Source: Trinickia terrae (lineage in GTDB: Bacteria > Pseudomonadota > Gammaproteobacteria > Burkholderiales > Burkholderiaceae). From it: a DNA stretch of 64,000 bases. Below, one piece after another: positions 33,114 to 41,224 of the stretch (positions within the stretch are counted from its first letter, which is position 1; each line of letters opens with the position of its first letter). Under the pieces are notes generated by a model, which did not search any database, was not told the DNA's origin, and was given only the letters and a program-made list of their open reading frames with translations. The stretch is from positions 124,001-188,000 of the forward strand of contig NZ_SWJE01000008.1 of assembly GCF_005144415.1 (NCBI RefSeq). Direction: 5' to 3'. A program made the translations under genes and the position numbers.

Positions 33114-35357
33114 ATGAGCGACAAGATCCTTTCTCTGAAAACGTCCGCCAGCGGCACCTCCGCGACCGGCGACGGAACCCGCGCCCACGCCGGCACGCCG
33201 CTGACGGCCAACATCGTCGCCGGCCTGCTGTCCGGCTTCGTCTCGCTGTGCTATTCGATCGCCTACGGGTCGCTGATCTTCAGCGGCAGCCTCGCGCATT
33301 TCGTGAACGTCGGCATCCTGGTCACGCTCGTCAGCGGCGGCATCATCGCGCTCGTCATCGCGGTGAAGAGCTCGCTGCCGTTCTCGATCGGCGGGCCCGA
33401 CAGCAATGCGGTCGCGGTCCTCGTCGGTCTCGCGGGCAGCGTGGCGGCCGGCGCGACCGCCGCGGGCCTGCCGCCGAACGGCGTCCTCGTCACCGTGCTC
33501 GCCGCGATCGCGGTCAGCTCGATCGTGACCGGGGCGCTGCTCTATCTGGTGGGGGTCTCGCGCCGCAGCTCGATGATCCAGTTCCTGCCGTTTCCGGTCG
33601 TGGGCGGATTTCTCGGCGGCTCGGGCTATCTGCTGTTGTCCGGCGCGATGCGTACGCTGACCGGGCACAGTCTCGGCTGGTCAGCGCTGGCCGCGCTGCC
33701 CGATCTGCCCTGGCTCGCGTGGCTGCCGGCGCTCGTGGTGTGCGGCACGCTGATCGCCGCGCAAGGCCGCGTCAAACCCTATGTGCTGACGCCGCTCGGC
33801 CTCGGCGCGGGCGTGGCCGTGTTCTTCGCGGGGATGTTCGCGATGGGGCAGCCGGCCGAGCAGTGGCGTGCGGCGGGCCTGCTTTTCGACCGCGAATCGC
33901 TGTCGTCATTGCAGTTGCCGGTCATGCTGCCGCGCCACGAGATCGACTGGGCCCTGATCGCCGCGCACTTGCCCGAGTGCCTTGCGGTGGCGGCGGTATC
34001 CGCCTTGACGATCCTGCTCAACGCGAGCGGGGCCAGTGTCGCGACGGGGTTCGACGCCGACTTCAACCAGGAGATGCGCGCGGCGGGTCTCGCCAACCTG
34101 CTCGCGGGCGTGACGGGCGGCGTCGTCGGCTATCAATCGATGACCCGCACGCTGCTGAACCGCCGCGCCGGCGCCACGGCCCGCCTGAGCGGCGTCGTCG
34201 CGGGGCTCGGCTGCTTCGCCGTCCTCGGGCTCGTGCCGGGCTTGATCGCGTGGCTGCCGAAGCCGGTGCTCGTCGGACTGCAGCTCTATCTCTCCTGGGG
34301 AATTCTGCGCGAGTGGCTCGTCGCCTCCTATCGCAAGCTGGGTCTCGCCGACTATCTGCTGGTCGTGCTGATCGTCGCCGTCATCGCCGTCGAGGGGGTC
34401 GTTGCGGGGATCGCGCTCGGCATCGCCGCGGCCTGCGCACTGTTCGTCTTCAACTACAGCCGCATCAGTGCGATCTCGCGCGAGTTCGATGCGCACACGT
34501 GCCATTCGAACGTCGAGCGCTCGATCGAGGATACGCAGCGGCTTCGCGAGCATGGCGACGCCGTGGTCGGCGTGCGCCTGCAAGGTTTCCTGTTCTTCGG
34601 CACGTCGAACCTCGTGCTGCGCCGGCTCGGCAAGCGGCTCGGCGATACCGCCGGCAGGCATCCGCGCTATGTGATGCTCGATTTCCGGCAGGTGAGCGGT
34701 CTCGACGTCTCGACTTCGGCGACCTTCCTCAGGCTCAAGCAGCGCTGCGCGGCCAGCGGCGACACGCTCGTCCTCACGGCGCTGCCGCCGCGGGCGCAGG
34801 AGATGCTCGCGCGTGCCGGCGTGCTGACGGCGGACGTCAGGACCTTCGGCGATCTCGACACCGGCCTCGAATGGGTCGAGGACATGATGATCGGGCGGCC
34901 GGATTGCCCGCCGGCGCAGGCCGTGTCGCCCGGCCTGGCGGCAGTCCGGCCGCACTTCACCGAGGCGGCTCTGGAGCAGCTCGAGCGCTGCATGCAAGTG
35001 CGCTGGCTCGCGCAAGGCGAGCCGCTGTTCGCGCGCGGCGATGCCGGCGACGCGGTGTACTTCGTCGAAGCGGGGCGCGTGACCGTTTCGCTGCCGCTCG
35101 CGGACGGCAAATCCATGCGGCTGCGCTCGTTCGGCGCGGGCACGGTGGTCGGCGAAATGGCGCTCTATACGCAGCAGGCGCGCAGCGCCGACGTGCGGGC
35201 GGATGAGCTGACCGTCGTGCGGCGTCTCTCGTTCGACGCACTCCAACAACTCGAATCGACGGACGCCGATACCGCGCGGCAATTTCACCGCTTCGTCGTG
35301 AAGGTCCTGGCCTCGCGGCTTGCCGTCGCGAACGAAGCCGTGCGGGCCGCTCAATGA
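33114..35357 (+). CDS. SulP-family anion transporter with STAS and cyclic-nucleotide-binding domains
   Basis: A 747-residue protein. Residues about 25-440 are the multi-helix SulP transport domain. Residues about 470-590 form a STAS domain (LDFRQVSGLDVSTSATFLRL). Residues about 620-735 form a cNMP-binding domain with the GE-[MV]-A-L and R-x-A-x-V core of the phosphate-binding cassette (VVGEMALYTQQARSADV). The cNMP domain suggests that transport of sulfate, bicarbonate or another anion is gated by cAMP. The next gene is a class III cyclase whose ATG overlaps this stop (ATGA), supporting that link. The ATG at 33114 is chosen because the frame upstream lies inside the fecR-like gene. Confidence 0.88.
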   Translation: MSDKILSLKTSASGTSATGDGTRAHAGTPLTANIVAGLLSGFVSLCYSIAYGSLIFSGSLAHFVNVGILVTLVSGGIIALVIAVKSSLPFSIGGPDSNAVAVLVGLAGSVAAGATAAGLPPNGVLVTVLAAIAVSSIVTGALLYLVGVSRRSSMIQFLPFPVVGGFLGGSGYLLLSGAMRTLTGHSLGWSALAALPDLPWLAWLPALVVCGTLIAAQGRVKPYVLTPLGLGAGVAVFFAGMFAMGQPAEQWRAAGLLFDRESLSSLQLPVMLPRHEIDWALIAAHLPECLAVAAVSALTILLNASGASVATGFDADFNQEMRAAGLANLLAGVTGGVVGYQSMTRTLLNRRAGATARLSGVVAGLGCFAVLGLVPGLIAWLPKPVLVGLQLYLSWGILREWLVASYRKLGLADYLLVVLIVAVIAVEGVVAGIALGIAAACALFVFNYSRISAISREFDAHTCHSNVERSIEDTQRLREHGDAVVGVRLQGFLFFGTSNLVLRRLGKRLGDTAGRHPRYVMLDFRQVSGLDVSTSATFLRLKQRCAASGDTLVLTALPPRAQEMLARAGVLTADVRTFGDLDTGLEWVEDMMIGRPDCPPAQAVSPGLAAVRPHFTEAALEQLERCMQVRWLAQGEPLFARGDAGDAVYFVEAGRVTVSLPLADGKSMRLRSFGAGTVVGEMALYTQQARSADVRADELTVVRRLSFDALQQLESTDADTARQFHRFVVKVLASRLAVANEAVRAAQ

Positions 35358-37597
35358 GCGCAGCGATGAAACGCAATCTTCTGCGCTGGATCGCCGGCGT
35401 CGCCGTGCTGGCCGTTCTGCTCGGCCACGTCGCCGGCTGCTACCGGCTGCTCGCCGTCGACGTGCTCGACAACCTCATCTACGACGCGCGGCTGCGGCTG
35501 ACGATGCCGCGCACGCCCGACGACCGGATCGTGATCGTCGACATCGACGAACGGAGCCTGGCCGAAGTCGGCCGCTGGCCATGGGGGCGGGACCGGATGG
35601 CGATGCTCGTCGACCGGCTCTTCGCGGCCGGCGCCAAGGTGGTCGGCTTCGACATCGTGATGGCGGAGCCCGACGGCAGCTCGGGGCTGGCTTCGCTCGA
35701 CCGGCTCGCTGCCGGCGCGTTGCGCGACGACGCCAGGTATGCCGCGGTCCTGGCCGGCCTGCGCGGCCAGCTCGATTTCGATGCGCGGTTTGCCGCGACG
35801 CTGCTGGGCCGCCCGGTCGTGCTCGGCTACTACATGAACGGCCGCGGCGAAGCGCATGGCGCGCTGCCTGCTCCGGTCCTGCCCGCGATCGAGTTCGCCG
35901 GGCATCGCGGCGGCCTGAGGGAGGCGGAGGGCTACGGCGGGAATCTGCAGATCTTTCAGCGCGCCGCGGCCGGCGCGGGCTTCTTCAATCCGGTGGTCGA
36001 CTTCGACGGCAACGTGCGGCGCGTGCCCTTGCTCATCCAGCACGGCGACGCGGCGTACGAATCGCTGTCGCTTGCCGTCGTGCGGCGCATGTTCGGCAAT
36101 CCTGCTGTCGTGGCGGGCTTCGGCGAACGCGGCGAGAACGGCGATGACCCGCTCGAAACGCTCGAACTGAAGGGGCTGAACGGGCGGAATGGGCCGAATG
36201 GCGCCCTGCGGATTCCGGTGGACGAGCGTGGCGCCGCGCTCGTTCCGTATCGCGGCCGCGACCACAGTTTTCCGTATGTGTCGGCGGCCGACGTGCTCGC
36301 AGGCCGCGTGCCGCATGCCCAGCTCGCGAATCGCGTGGTGCTGGTCGGCACCACTGCGCCGGGCTTGCTCGACATGCGCTCGACGCCCGTCGGCAGCGTC
36401 TACCCGGGCGTCGAGATTCACGCCAATCTCGTGAGCGGCATGCTCGACGGCACGATCAAGCACGAGCTCGGCTATGCCGACGCGATCCAGGTGGTGGCGA
36501 TGGCCGTCATCAGTCTGCTGATGATTTTCGTGCTGCCGTGGCAGGCGCCGCTGCGCGCGACGGCAGGCAGCTGCGCCTTGCTCGCGCTCGCCTTGGCCGG
36601 CGACTTCGCGCTATGGCGCTACGGCAACGCGGTATTGCCGGTCGCCGCGGCCGTCGTGCTGATCGCGGCGCTGTTCGTGCTCAACATGTCGCTCGGCTTC
36701 TTCGTCGAATCGCGCCATCGGCGCCAGTTCGCCAGCCTGTTCGGCCAGTACGTGCCGCCCGAGCTGGTCGAGGAGATGAGCCGCGAGCCGAATCGCTACA
36801 GCATGAACGGGCGGCGCGCCGAGCTGACGGTGCTGTTCAGCGACGTGCGGGGCTTCACGACGATCGCCGAATCGCTCGAGCCGGAGGAGCTCGCGCGCTG
36901 GATGAACGAGTACCTCGGCGCGATGACGGCGGTGATCCGCGCGCAGCGCGGCACGCTCGACAAATACATCGGCGACGCGATCATGGCCTTCTGGGGGGCG
37001 CCAGTCGCGGACCCGGGGCACGCGCAGCATGCCGTGCTCGCCGCGCTGCGGATGCGCGAGGCGCTGGCGCCGCTCAATGCCGCGCTCGCGCTACGCGGCA
37101 AGCCGGCGATTCGCATCGGCATCGGCATCAACACGGGGCCGATGACCGTCGGCGACATGGGCTCTGACGTGCGCCGCGCCTATACGGTGATGGGCGACGC
37201 GGTCAATCTCGGGGCGCGGCTCGAGGGCGTCTCGAAGCACTATGGCGTCGATATCGTGGCGGGCGAAACGACACGGGAGCACACTGAAGGCATTGTCTGG
37301 CGGGAGCTCGATCGCGTGCGCGTCAAGGGCAAGCGCGAAGCGGTGGCGATCTACGAGCCGATCGCCGAGGCGGACAAGATGTCCGCCGCCGAGGCTGCCG
37401 AGCTCGAGCGTTGGCAAGAGGCTCTGCGGCGCTATCGGAGCGAAGACTGGGCCGCCGCCGAAGTATTGCTGCATGCGCTCTCGGCCACTGCGCCCGAACG
37501 CCGTCTTTACGCGCTCTATCTCGAGCGTCTCGCGACGATGCGCGAGCGGATGAGCGTCGAGGCGTGGGACGGCGTCCACGAATTCGACACCAAGTGA
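35354..37597 (+). CDS. CHASE2-domain class III adenylate/guanylate cyclase
   Basis: A 747-residue membrane enzyme. A first helix (about 9-28) leads to a periplasmic CHASE2 sensor domain (about 35-360, with IVIVDIDERSLAEVGRWPW near its start). Three membrane helices follow (about 375-450), then a class III cyclase domain (about 490-675). The two metal-binding aspartates are in LFSDVRGFT and KYIGDAIMAFWG, and NTGPMTVGDMG is also present. Substrate choice between ATP and GTP is not settled by eye; the K of DKYIGD and the family make adenylate cyclase likelier. The C-terminal 60 residues are helical. It overlaps the upstream cNMP-binding transporter gene and precedes a phosphodiesterase-like gene. 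Confidence 0.9.
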   Translation: MSAAMKRNLLRWIAGVAVLAVLLGHVAGCYRLLAVDVLDNLIYDARLRLTMPRTPDDRIVIVDIDERSLAEVGRWPWGRDRMAMLVDRLFAAGAKVVGFDIVMAEPDGSSGLASLDRLAAGALRDDARYAAVLAGLRGQLDFDARFAATLLGRPVVLGYYMNGRGEAHGALPAPVLPAIEFAGHRGGLREAEGYGGNLQIFQRAAAGAGFFNPVVDFDGNVRRVPLLIQHGDAAYESLSLAVVRRMFGNPAVVAGFGERGENGDDPLETLELKGLNGRNGPNGALRIPVDERGAALVPYRGRDHSFPYVSAADVLAGRVPHAQLANRVVLVGTTAPGLLDMRSTPVGSVYPGVEIHANLVSGMLDGTIKHELGYADAIQVVAMAVISLLMIFVLPWQAPLRATAGSCALLALALAGDFALWRYGNAVLPVAAAVVLIAALFVLNMSLGFFVESRHRRQFASLFGQYVPPELVEEMSREPNRYSMNGRRAELTVLFSDVRGFTTIAESLEPEELARWMNEYLGAMTAVIRAQRGTLDKYIGDAIMAFWGAPVADPGHAQHAVLAALRMREALAPLNAALALRGKPAIRIGIGINTGPMTVGDMGSDVRRAYTVMGDAVNLGARLEGVSKHYGVDIVAGETTREHTEGIVWRELDRVRVKGKREAVAIYEPIAEADKMSAAEAAELERWQEALRRYRSEDWAAAEVLLHALSATAPERRLYALYLERLATMRERMSVEAWDGVHEFDTK

Positions 37598-37602
37598 ATG
37601 GA

Positions 37603-38388
37603 ATGCAACGCGCCCCGATGATGAAACTGACCGTGCTCGGCTGCAGTGGAGGAATAGGCGGCGACGCGCATCGCACGACGGCGCTGCTCGTCGACGACGA
37701 TGTCCTCATCGACGCGGGCACCGGCGTCGCCGATCTCGACATCGATGCGCTTGCCCGCATCGATCACATGTTCGTCACGCATGCGCACATCGACCACATC
37801 GCCTGCCTGCCGCTGATGCTCGACACGGTGGGCGCGCGGCGCGCGAAACCGCTCGTCGTGCATTGCACGGTGGCGACGGAGGCGATCCTGCGCGCCCACC
37901 TGTTCAATGGCCTGCTGTGGCCCGACTTCACGCGCATCCCTTCTCCGAACCGGCCATTCCTGTGCTTCGCCCCGCTCGAGGAGGGCGACTCGTGCGCGAT
38001 CGGCGAGCGGATCTTCACAGCGCTGCCGGCGGAGCACGGCGTGCCGGCGGTCGGCTATCGCGTTGCGACGCCTCGCGGCAGTTTCGTGTTCGGCGGCGAT
38101 TCGACCACATGCCCGGCATTCTGGGATGCGGTCGCGCGGATCCCCGATCTGCGCTATCTGATCGTCGAAGCGGCGTTTCCCGATTCGCAGCGCGAGCTCG
38201 CGATCCGTTCGGAGCATCTGTGCCCGGCCTTGCTGGCCGCGCAACTGCCGGTGCACGCCGGCGCGTTCCAGTTGCTGATCTCGCACGTGAAGCCGGGCTA
38301 CGCCGACGAGACGATGCGCGATCTGCAGCGCGTGGCCGCACGCCATGCGCCGGTGATGCTGGCAAGAGGGGACGTTTACCGGATCTGA
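37603..38388 (+). CDS. Metallo-beta-lactamase-fold hydrolase, class II cAMP phosphodiesterase-like
   Basis: A 261-residue MBL-fold protein. The metal motif reads THAHIDHIACLPL (about residues 61-73); HxHxDHxxxL followed by LMLDTV resembles the class II cyclic-nucleotide phosphodiesterase signature rather than glyoxalases or lactonases. Later metal ligands are a His in AEHGVPAVGY, the Asp in FGGDSTT and the His in SHVKPG. Its place six bases after a cyclase gene in a compact operon supports a role in breaking down the cyclase product. Other MBL hydrolases (RNase Z-like) are possible. The ATG at 37603 is used; the next ATG pair is five codons further. Confidence 0.75.
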   Translation: MQRAPMMKLTVLGCSGGIGGDAHRTTALLVDDDVLIDAGTGVADLDIDALARIDHMFVTHAHIDHIACLPLMLDTVGARRAKPLVVHCTVATEAILRAHLFNGLLWPDFTRIPSPNRPFLCFAPLEEGDSCAIGERIFTALPAEHGVPAVGYRVATPRGSFVFGGDSTTCPAFWDAVARIPDLRYLIVEAAFPDSQRELAIRSEHLCPALLAAQLPVHAGAFQLLISHVKPGYADETMRDLQRVAARHAPVMLARGDVYRI

Positions 38389-38600
38389 CCAGAGCCCGCC
38401 ACACGGCACGCGCAAGCGCTACGATCGAGAGCCTTGATTGACCCTCGGGAATTCCGGATTTCTTCAGCATGTCTAGCGCCGTTTCTCCAGGCAACGTGAA
38501 TAGCGCAGTCCCGGATATCCGCGCCGTCGAGCTCCAGATGCAGCCTCTCCTCGACTCCGGACGCTTCGAGGAGGCCGAGGCGATCGTGCGGAGGATGGAG

Positions 38601-39476
38601 ATGCGCAACCGTCCGTCGCGATCTGCCGCGTACCGCGCGGCGAGCGCGCTGCTCGTGCTGCTGCTCGCCGGCTCGCTGGCGGGATGCGCCGCGCTCGACC
38701 CGGACGCGCATGCCGACGCCCTGGCGCAGCCCGCTCATCTGCAGCGCGAAACCGTCGATACCGGCCGTTTCGTGCTGACCGCCTTCTCGCACATTTCGCA
38801 GCCCGGCAAGCCGCTGCGCGTCTACATCGAAGGCGACGGCCTCGCGTGGCTGTCGCGCACCGAACCCTCGCTCGACCCGACACCGCGTCAAGCCGCCGGC
38901 CTCGCGCTCGCCGCGCAAGACCCCGCGCCCAACGTCGTGTATCTGGCCCGCCCCTGCCAGTTCACGCCGATGGCGATGAATCCGCGCTGCGGCATTCCGT
39001 ACTGGACCGGCAAGCGTTTCGCGCCGGACGTGATCGCGTCGATGAACGACGCCGTCAACCACTTTGCCGCGCTGACGCCCGGGCAACCCGTCGAGCTGGT
39101 CGGCTATTCAGGCGGCGGCGCCGTCGCGGTGCTGATCGCGGCGCGGCGCACCGACGTCGCTTCGATTCGAACGGTAGCCGGCAACCTCGACGACGAATTC
39201 GTCAATCGGCTGCACGGCGTGTCGCCGATGCCGGAGTCGGAAAACGCGATCGACTTTGCGAGCCGTGTCGCAGCCATTCCCCAGATTCATTTCAGCGGCG
39301 CCGACGATGAGACTGTTCCGCCCTCGGTCGCGCAGCGCTTCATCGAAGCAGCGGGCAAACAGTGCGCGCGAGCGCTGACGGTTCCCGGCATGTCGCACGA
39401 CGGTGACTGGAGCCGTCGCTGGCCGGCGTTGCTGAGCGTTGCGCCGGCGTGCGCGATCCCGGCATCGGGACAGTAG
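38601..39476 (+). CDS. Lipoprotein alpha/beta-hydrolase
   Basis: A 291-residue protein starting with a basic segment, a hydrophobic stretch and a lipobox (LAGC), so it should be lipid-anchored. The body is an alpha/beta-hydrolase: a YIEGDG oxyanion region, the nucleophile elbow GYSGGG, and a late GADDETVPP segment with the acid and GMSHDGDW with the likely catalytic His. The substrate is unknown; esterase or lipase activity is most likely. The chosen ATG has GGAGG six bases upstream and gives a proper lipoprotein signal. The frame is open back to an ATG at 38469, which would add 44 polar residues before the signal and seems less likely. Confidence 0.72.
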   Translation: MRNRPSRSAAYRAASALLVLLLAGSLAGCAALDPDAHADALAQPAHLQRETVDTGRFVLTAFSHISQPGKPLRVYIEGDGLAWLSRTEPSLDPTPRQAAGLALAAQDPAPNVVYLARPCQFTPMAMNPRCGIPYWTGKRFAPDVIASMNDAVNHFAALTPGQPVELVGYSGGGAVAVLIAARRTDVASIRTVAGNLDDEFVNRLHGVSPMPESENAIDFASRVAAIPQIHFSGADDETVPPSVAQRFIEAAGKQCARALTVPGMSHDGDWSRRWPALLSVAPACAIPASGQ

Positions 39477-39501
39477 TCTTCGGTGCGGCGTCGAAAGTGC
39501 G

Positions 39502-39542
39502 TTGACAGACAACTCGCTTCGTGTTTCTATGTTGTCTTACAA
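39502..39542 (+). promoter_or_regulatory. Promoter with paired operator-like 11-mers before the glucarate-type carrier
   Basis: TTGACA (39502-39507) with TTCTAT (39525-39530) at 17-bp spacing is a fair sigma-70 promoter. TTGTCTTACAA (39532-39542) overlaps the start region, and TTGACAGACAA (39502-39512) is a near match to its reverse complement 30 bp away. The exact reverse complement TTGTAAGACAA recurs at 41066-41076 before the lactonase gene. The form suits a GntR-family repressor; no such regulator is in the window. Confidence 0.5.
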
Positions 39543-39600
39543 GTGGGGCGGGCGGACTTCGGCCCGCCGCCCTCGCCGCAGTGCCGATCGACCGCTGCGG

Positions 39601-39681
39601 GCTTGGAGTAAGTGCTGAAGCACTAACTCCAAGCAACCACAGCATGGGGCCGGAGTAAGTGCTGAAGCACTAACTCCGGCC
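39601..39681 (+). repeat. Twin 34-base hairpins with identical cores and compensating outer arms
   Basis: Two imperfect palindromes, 39601-39634 and 39648-39681, share the inner 26 bases (GGAGT-A-AGTGCT-GA-AGCACT-A-ACTCC). The outer four bases of each arm differ between the two (GCTT/AAGC in the first, GGCC/GGCC in the second), yet both pair perfectly. Both lie in the leader of the carrier gene, the second ending 15 bases before the ATG. An RNA role or a duplicated operator are both possible. Confidence 0.7.
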
Positions 39682-39696
39682 GACACAGGAGACACG

Positions 39697-41040
39697 ATGG
39701 AAATCACCCGCGCCGCCGCCGGCGTCAGCCAACGCACGAGAGTCCGATACGGCATCCTGCTGATGATCTTCATCGTCTCGACGCTCAACTACGCGGACCG
39801 CGCCACGCTATCGGTGACCGGCACGGCGATGCGCAAGGAGTTCGGCATCGACGCGGTCCAGATGGGCTACATCTTCTCCGCGTTCAGCTGGGCCTATGTG
39901 CTCTCGCAGTTGCCGAGCGGCTGGCTGCTCGACCGCTTCGGCGCGCGCCGCGTCTACGCCGCAAGCATCTTCTTCTGGTCGCTCTTCACGCTGATGCAGG
40001 GCTACGTCGGCATCCTGGGCCCAGCGGCGGCGATCGCCGCGCTGTTCGCGCTGCGTTTCGCGGTGGGCATCGCCGAGGCGCCGGCGTTCCCGGCCAACGG
40101 CAAGATCGTCGCGAGCTGGTTTCCGGCCGCCGAGCGCGGCACGGCGTCGGCCATCTTCAACTCGGCCCAGTATTGCGCGGCGGCGGTCTTCACGCCGCTG
40201 ATGGCGTGGCTCACGCACGCGCTCGGCTGGCGGCACGTCTATCTCGCGATGGGCCTCGCGGGTTTCCTGCTCGTGGCGGTGTGGCTCAAGCAGATGCGCA
40301 GCCCGGCCGAGCACCCCCGCATCAACCAGGCCGAGCTCGACTACATCGAAGAGGGCGGCGGCGTGGCGCAGGCGCGGCGCCGCACGGCCGGCACCGGCAT
40401 GAGCGGCGGCGGCGCGGCGAGCCTAGGGCTGATGCGGCAGCTGCTGACCAACCGGATGCTGATCGGCGTCTATCTCGGCCAGTACTGCCTCAACGTGCTG
40501 ACCTACTTTTTCCTGACGTGGTTTCCGCTCTACCTCGTGCAGGAGCGCGGCATGACGATCCTGCAGGCGGGGCTCGCGGCCTCGGTGCCGGCGATCTGCG
40601 GCTTCGTCGGCGGCATGCTCGGCGGGCTCGTCTCCGATGTCCTCATCAAGCGCGGGCATTCGCTCACGGTCGCGCGCAAGGTGCCGATCATCAGCGGGAT
40701 GCTGCTCTCGGTCTGCATGATCGGCTGCAACTACGTGAACGCCAACTGGCTCGTGGTCGGTCTGATGGCGCTCGCCTTCTTCGGCAAGGGGCTCGGCGCG
40801 CTCGGCTGGGCGGTGGTGTCCGATACCGCGCCGCCCGAGGCGGTCGGCCTGTCGGGCGCCATCTTCAACCTGTTCGGCAATACGGCCGGCATCGTCACGC
40901 CGATCGTCATCGGCTACCTCGTGAACGCCACCCATTCGTTCAACGGCGCGCTCGTCTTCGTGGGCGCCAACGCGCTCCTCAACGTATTCGCCTATCTGGT
41001 GATCGTGAAGGAGATCAAGCGCGTCGAGTTGCGCGCTTGA
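39697..41040 (+). CDS. MFS carrier of the D-glucarate/galactarate (GudP-like) type
   Basis: A 447-residue protein with about twelve membrane helices. It matches GudP/GarP of the anion:cation symporter family at several places I recognise: NYADRATLSV near the start, YIFSAFSWAYVLSQLPSGWL, the DRFGARRVY loop, RFAVGIAEAPAFP, FNSAQY, GVYLGQYC-x-N-x-LTYFF-x-TWFP, and FGKG-x-GALGWAV late in the protein. It probably imports a hexarate or related sugar acid. An AGGAGA site precedes the ATG. The leader holds two hairpins and operator-like 11-mers, and a similar 11-mer precedes the lactonase gene that follows, so both may respond to the same sugar acid. Confidence 0.85.
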   Translation: MEITRAAAGVSQRTRVRYGILLMIFIVSTLNYADRATLSVTGTAMRKEFGIDAVQMGYIFSAFSWAYVLSQLPSGWLLDRFGARRVYAASIFFWSLFTLMQGYVGILGPAAAIAALFALRFAVGIAEAPAFPANGKIVASWFPAAERGTASAIFNSAQYCAAAVFTPLMAWLTHALGWRHVYLAMGLAGFLLVAVWLKQMRSPAEHPRINQAELDYIEEGGGVAQARRRTAGTGMSGGGAASLGLMRQLLTNRMLIGVYLGQYCLNVLTYFFLTWFPLYLVQERGMTILQAGLAASVPAICGFVGGMLGGLVSDVLIKRGHSLTVARKVPIISGMLLSVCMIGCNYVNANWLVVGLMALAFFGKGLGALGWAVVSDTAPPEAVGLSGAIFNLFGNTAGIVTPIVIGYLVNATHSFNGALVFVGANALLNVFAYLVIVKEIKRVELRA

Positions 41041-41065
41041 AGCTCCGCGGCGGCAAGGCAAGGTG

Positions 41066-41076
41066 TTGTAAGACAA
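41066..41076 (+). promoter_or_regulatory. Operator-like 11-mer before the lactonase gene
   Basis: TTGTAAGACAA is the exact reverse complement of the 11-mer at 39532-39542. It lies in an A+T-rich stretch about 150 bp upstream of the GTG at 41225 and 26 bp after the carrier gene's stop. Shared control of the carrier and the lactonase is inferred from this match. Confidence 0.45.
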
Positions 41077-41224
41077 TTTTAAGTAATTGTTAAAGTTACC
41101 TTGCGGCGCTGCCGTAAACAGAGTGAACCCGCCCGACCCTGGATGGGCGGCCCACCGCGTCATAGAAACCATCGGCCAAGGTCCCTCGCAGCTTGCTGCC
41201 GGACCGGCGGCAGGAGACTCTTTC

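Noticed and set aside
36100-36200. Glycine/asparagine-rich GLNGRNGPNG stretch in the CHASE2 domain as a tandem repeat
   Set aside because: Only three short imperfect units; within normal loop variation.
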